This document shows positions 4,807-5,961 of a stretch of DNA of 5,961 nucleotides, in pieces (the first letter of the stretch is position 1; each line of letters begins with the position of its first letter). The notes beneath the pieces were generated by a model. It had not been told where the DNA came from. It made no database searches and saw only the letters and a list, made by a program, of their open reading frames with translations. Position numbers and translations under genes: made by a program. Where the stretch lies: the NCBI GenBank assembly GCA_031270615.1, contig JAISXE010000386.1, positions 1 to 5,961 of the forward strand, given 5' to 3'. This DNA is from Spirochaetia bacterium (GTDB lineage: Bacteria; Spirochaetota; Spirochaetia; DTKZ01).

Positions 4807-4835
4807 TTGAGAATTGCCGCGGCTTCCTGTAGGAT
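4807..4835 (+). promoter_or_regulatory. Candidate sigma-70 promoter of thyX
   Basis: TTGAGA (4807-4812, five of six) and TAGGAT (4830-4835, four of six) are separated by 17 bases. The implied start of transcription is at about the thyX ATG (4842), i.e. a leaderless or nearly leaderless message, while AGGA at 4831-4834 could instead be a ribosome-binding site. The two readings conflict, so one is probably wrong. Confidence 0.3.
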
Positions 4836-4841
4836 GGGGAT

Positions 4842-5684
4842 ATGGCGCATTGCATTGTCCCCGCTGCCGAGGATATCCTCGACAAAGAATTCCCCGTGCT
4901 TGACAAGGGTTTTGTCAGGCTTGTCGACTACCTGGGCGGGGACGAGCGTATCGTGCAGGCGGCCCGGGTTTCCTACGGGAAAGGAACCAAGAGCTACCGC
5001 GAGGACAGGGGCCTTATTTCCTATCTTCTGCGCAACAGGCACACCTCGCCTTTCGAGCAGGTGGTTTTTACCTTTCATGTGAAGCTGCCCGTTTTTGTCG
5101 CGCGGCAGTGGGTGCGCCACAGGACGGCCCGCCTGAACGAGATTTCGGGGCGCTACAGCGTGATGAAGGACGAGTTTTATGTGCCTGCGGCGGGAGACCT
5201 GGCCGCGCAAAGCACGGACAACAGGCAGGGACGCGGCGGGGAGGCGCTTTCCCCGGAAAAGGCGGCCGAGGTGCTGGATATTCTTGTGTCGGGCCAAAAG
5301 CGGACCTATGCGGAATACGAGCGGCTTCTGGGCAGCGTGGCGCGGGAAATTGCGCGCATTAACCTGCCTTTGAGTTTTTACACCGAATGGTACTGGCAGA
5401 TCGACCTGCACAACCTTTTGCATTTTCTGCGGCTGCGGCTGGACGCCCACGCCCAGAAGGAGATCCGCCTGTACGCCGAAGTCCTGTACGGTATCGCGAA
5501 AAAGGTATGCCCCCTTGCCTTGGAGGCCTTCGAGGAGCACGAGAAGGGCGCCGTGGTTTTTTCCGCGAAAGAGTTCGCGGCCCTGAAGGCCCTGCTCGCG
5601 GGCGCGCCGGCAGAGGCCTGCGGCCTTTCCGGCAAGGACCTCGGTCGTTTCCGCGAAAAGCTGGCAACCGGACGCCAGGCCTAA
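4842..5684 (+). CDS. thyX: Flavin-dependent thymidylate synthase ThyX
   Basis: This 280-residue enzyme converts dUMP to dTMP using FAD, NADPH and methylene-tetrahydrofolate, replacing ThyA where that is absent. The family signature RHR-X7-S is present at R92-H93-R94 to S102 within QWVRHRTARLNEISGRYS. HTSPFEQ (67-73), upstream of it, and the segment LPLSFYTEWYWQIDLHNLLHF to HAQKEIR (175-209) are also characteristic; the latter supplies FAD and dUMP contacts and the conserved HAQ. Length is slightly above the roughly 220-260 common in the family, with an extra C-terminal tail after residue 240. The ATG at 4842 is chosen because the match to ThyX begins soon after it and AGGA lies seven bases upstream. 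No partner gene adjoins it; the gene left of it is divergent. Confidence 0.96.
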   Translation: MAHCIVPAAEDILDKEFPVLDKGFVRLVDYLGGDERIVQAARVSYGKGTKSYREDRGLISYLLRNRHTSPFEQVVFTFHVKLPVFVARQWVRHRTARLNEISGRYSVMKDEFYVPAAGDLAAQSTDNRQGRGGEALSPEKAAEVLDILVSGQKRTYAEYERLLGSVAREIARINLPLSFYTEWYWQIDLHNLLHFLRLRLDAHAQKEIRLYAEVLYGIAKKVCPLALEAFEEHEKGAVVFSAKEFAALKALLAGAPAEACGLSGKDLGRFREKLATGRQA

Positions 5685-5742
5685 GAGCCTGTTTAGAGCC
5701 TATCCCCAAATAATTCCCCGCCTTGCACAACAGAATAAGAGA

Positions 5743-5819
5743 AACCACCGACCACACTGACCACAGGGCACAGCAAATCACGGAAATTGCGTGATTTTGC
5801 GGGGCTTCGCCCAGTGGTT
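5743..5819 (+). repeat. Divergent member of the dispersed palindromic repeat family
   Basis: AACCACCGACCAC at 5743-5755 is identical to the left end of repeat copy 2 (1044-1056), and CAGTGGTT at 5812-5819 matches its inverted right end. The interior differs: it holds its own hairpin AAATCACG/CGTGATTT (5775-5782, 5790-5797) and CGGGGCTTCGCCC. Same ends with a different centre suggest a modular family. Confidence 0.5.
5775..5797 (+). terminator. Weak candidate terminator or stem-loop after thyX
   Basis: Arms AAATCACG (5775-5782) and CGTGATTT (5790-5797) surround a seven-base loop, about 90 bases after the thyX stop. Only four T residues sit at the 3' side and they belong largely to the stem, so termination would be inefficient. 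Confidence 0.25.
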
Positions 5820-5856
5820 GCAATCAGGAAATCGCGAAAGGCCGGTAAACCGCGAC

Positions 5857-5876
5857 CGCGATTGCAGGCAATCGCG
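5857..5876. repeat. 20-base palindrome (9-base arms, AG centre)
   Basis: CGCGATTGC (5857-5865) and GCAATCGCG (5868-5876) are perfect inverted repeats separated by AG. Nearby AATCGCG also occurs at 5830-5836, giving three related AATCGCG-type words in 50 bases. It could be a protein-binding site or a repeat fragment. Confidence 0.6.
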
Positions 5877-5961
5877 CTGCATTCAGGCAGGTTGCCGCAT
5901 AACCGGGAGAACCCTGTGGGCTATCACGCGGTTTCCCTGGATGCATGGGCGGCAGACCGTT

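Larger units (their letters stand above)
4366..4841. other. Divergent intergenic region between the unknown gene and thyX
   Basis: These 476 bases contain no convincing gene. From left to right: a T8 run on the minus strand next to the unknown gene; a compound inverted repeat at 4403-4446; a possible 320-base element at 4464-4783; and a short thyX leader. Within the element there is a GC-rich block (4498-4580) with an imperfect direct repeat (TGCGCTGCGCTCCGG at 4501-4515, TGCGCTGTCGCTCCGG at 4534-4549) and stems such as GGGCGCG/CGCGCCC (4556-4562, 4566-4572). Further right are two strong hairpins. Several frames are open here on both strands, as expected of GC-rich repeats. Confidence 0.65.
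5685..5961. other. Non-coding 3' region of the window with repeats
   Basis: No convincing gene follows thyX. The stretch starts with AGAGCCT at 5684-5690, repeated at 5695-5701. A repeat-family relative follows at 5743-5819, then a 20-base palindrome at 5857-5876, then 85 bases without a clear signal. A plus-strand frame stays open from 5761 to the end, but its sequence runs through repeats and does not look like protein. Confidence 0.5.

Noticed and set aside
5761..5961. Plus-strand frame open to the window edge after thyX
   Set aside because: It crosses two inverted repeats and translates to low-quality Arg/Cys-rich sequence; no ribosome-binding site and start pair supports it.

Overview
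The window carries six supportable protein-coding regions with unusually repeat-rich gaps between them. Gene content is a bacterial VapBC-type toxin-antitoxin pair, a tandem HD-GYP c-di-GMP phosphodiesterase, a ThrH-type HAD phosphatase, an unrecognised conserved-looking protein and the flavin-dependent thymidylate synthase ThyX. With GC-rich genes (one 60-base line of thrH counts 42 G+C) and many palindromic intergenic repeats, this would fit a free-living or gut-associated spirochaete such as a Treponema relative. That placement is inference from general gene content, not a measured match.

Layout. Bases 2-91 are the 3' end of an unrecognised plus-strand gene. Bases 116-248 and 1044-1199 are two near-identical direct copies of a palindromic repeat (2 mismatches over 111 aligned bases). 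They bracket a strikingly AT-rich minus-strand antitoxin-toxin operon (854 to 271); counted 60-base lines there hold 16-21 G+C. Bases 2482 to 1220 (minus) encode the tandem HD-GYP protein. A 352-base divergent gap with several perfect hairpins separates it from thrH (2835-3431, plus). thrH overlaps tail-to-tail by 23 bases with an unknown 318-residue protein (4365 to 3409, minus). A 476-base divergent gap follows. It holds a compound inverted repeat, a GC-rich structured block and an apparent 320-base element (4464-4783) with imperfect terminal inverted repeats and two strong internal hairpins. thyX is at 4842-5684 (plus). The last 277 bases are non-coding and contain another relative of the repeat family and a 20-base palindrome.

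How the parts relate. The metabolic genes are housekeeping-like: ThyX makes dTMP from dUMP, and ThrH handles phosphoserine/phosphohomoserine. They do not form one operon; strands alternate at almost every gene. Within-operon coupling is seen only for the antitoxin-toxin pair, where the stop and start codons overlap in TTGA. The most interesting structure is the repeat family. Copies lie just downstream of both the toxin gene and the HD-GYP gene, and in that orientation each presents a hairpin followed by a T-run, i.e. a ready-made terminator. The two direct copies also make the AT-rich toxin-antitoxin block look like a transferred cassette.
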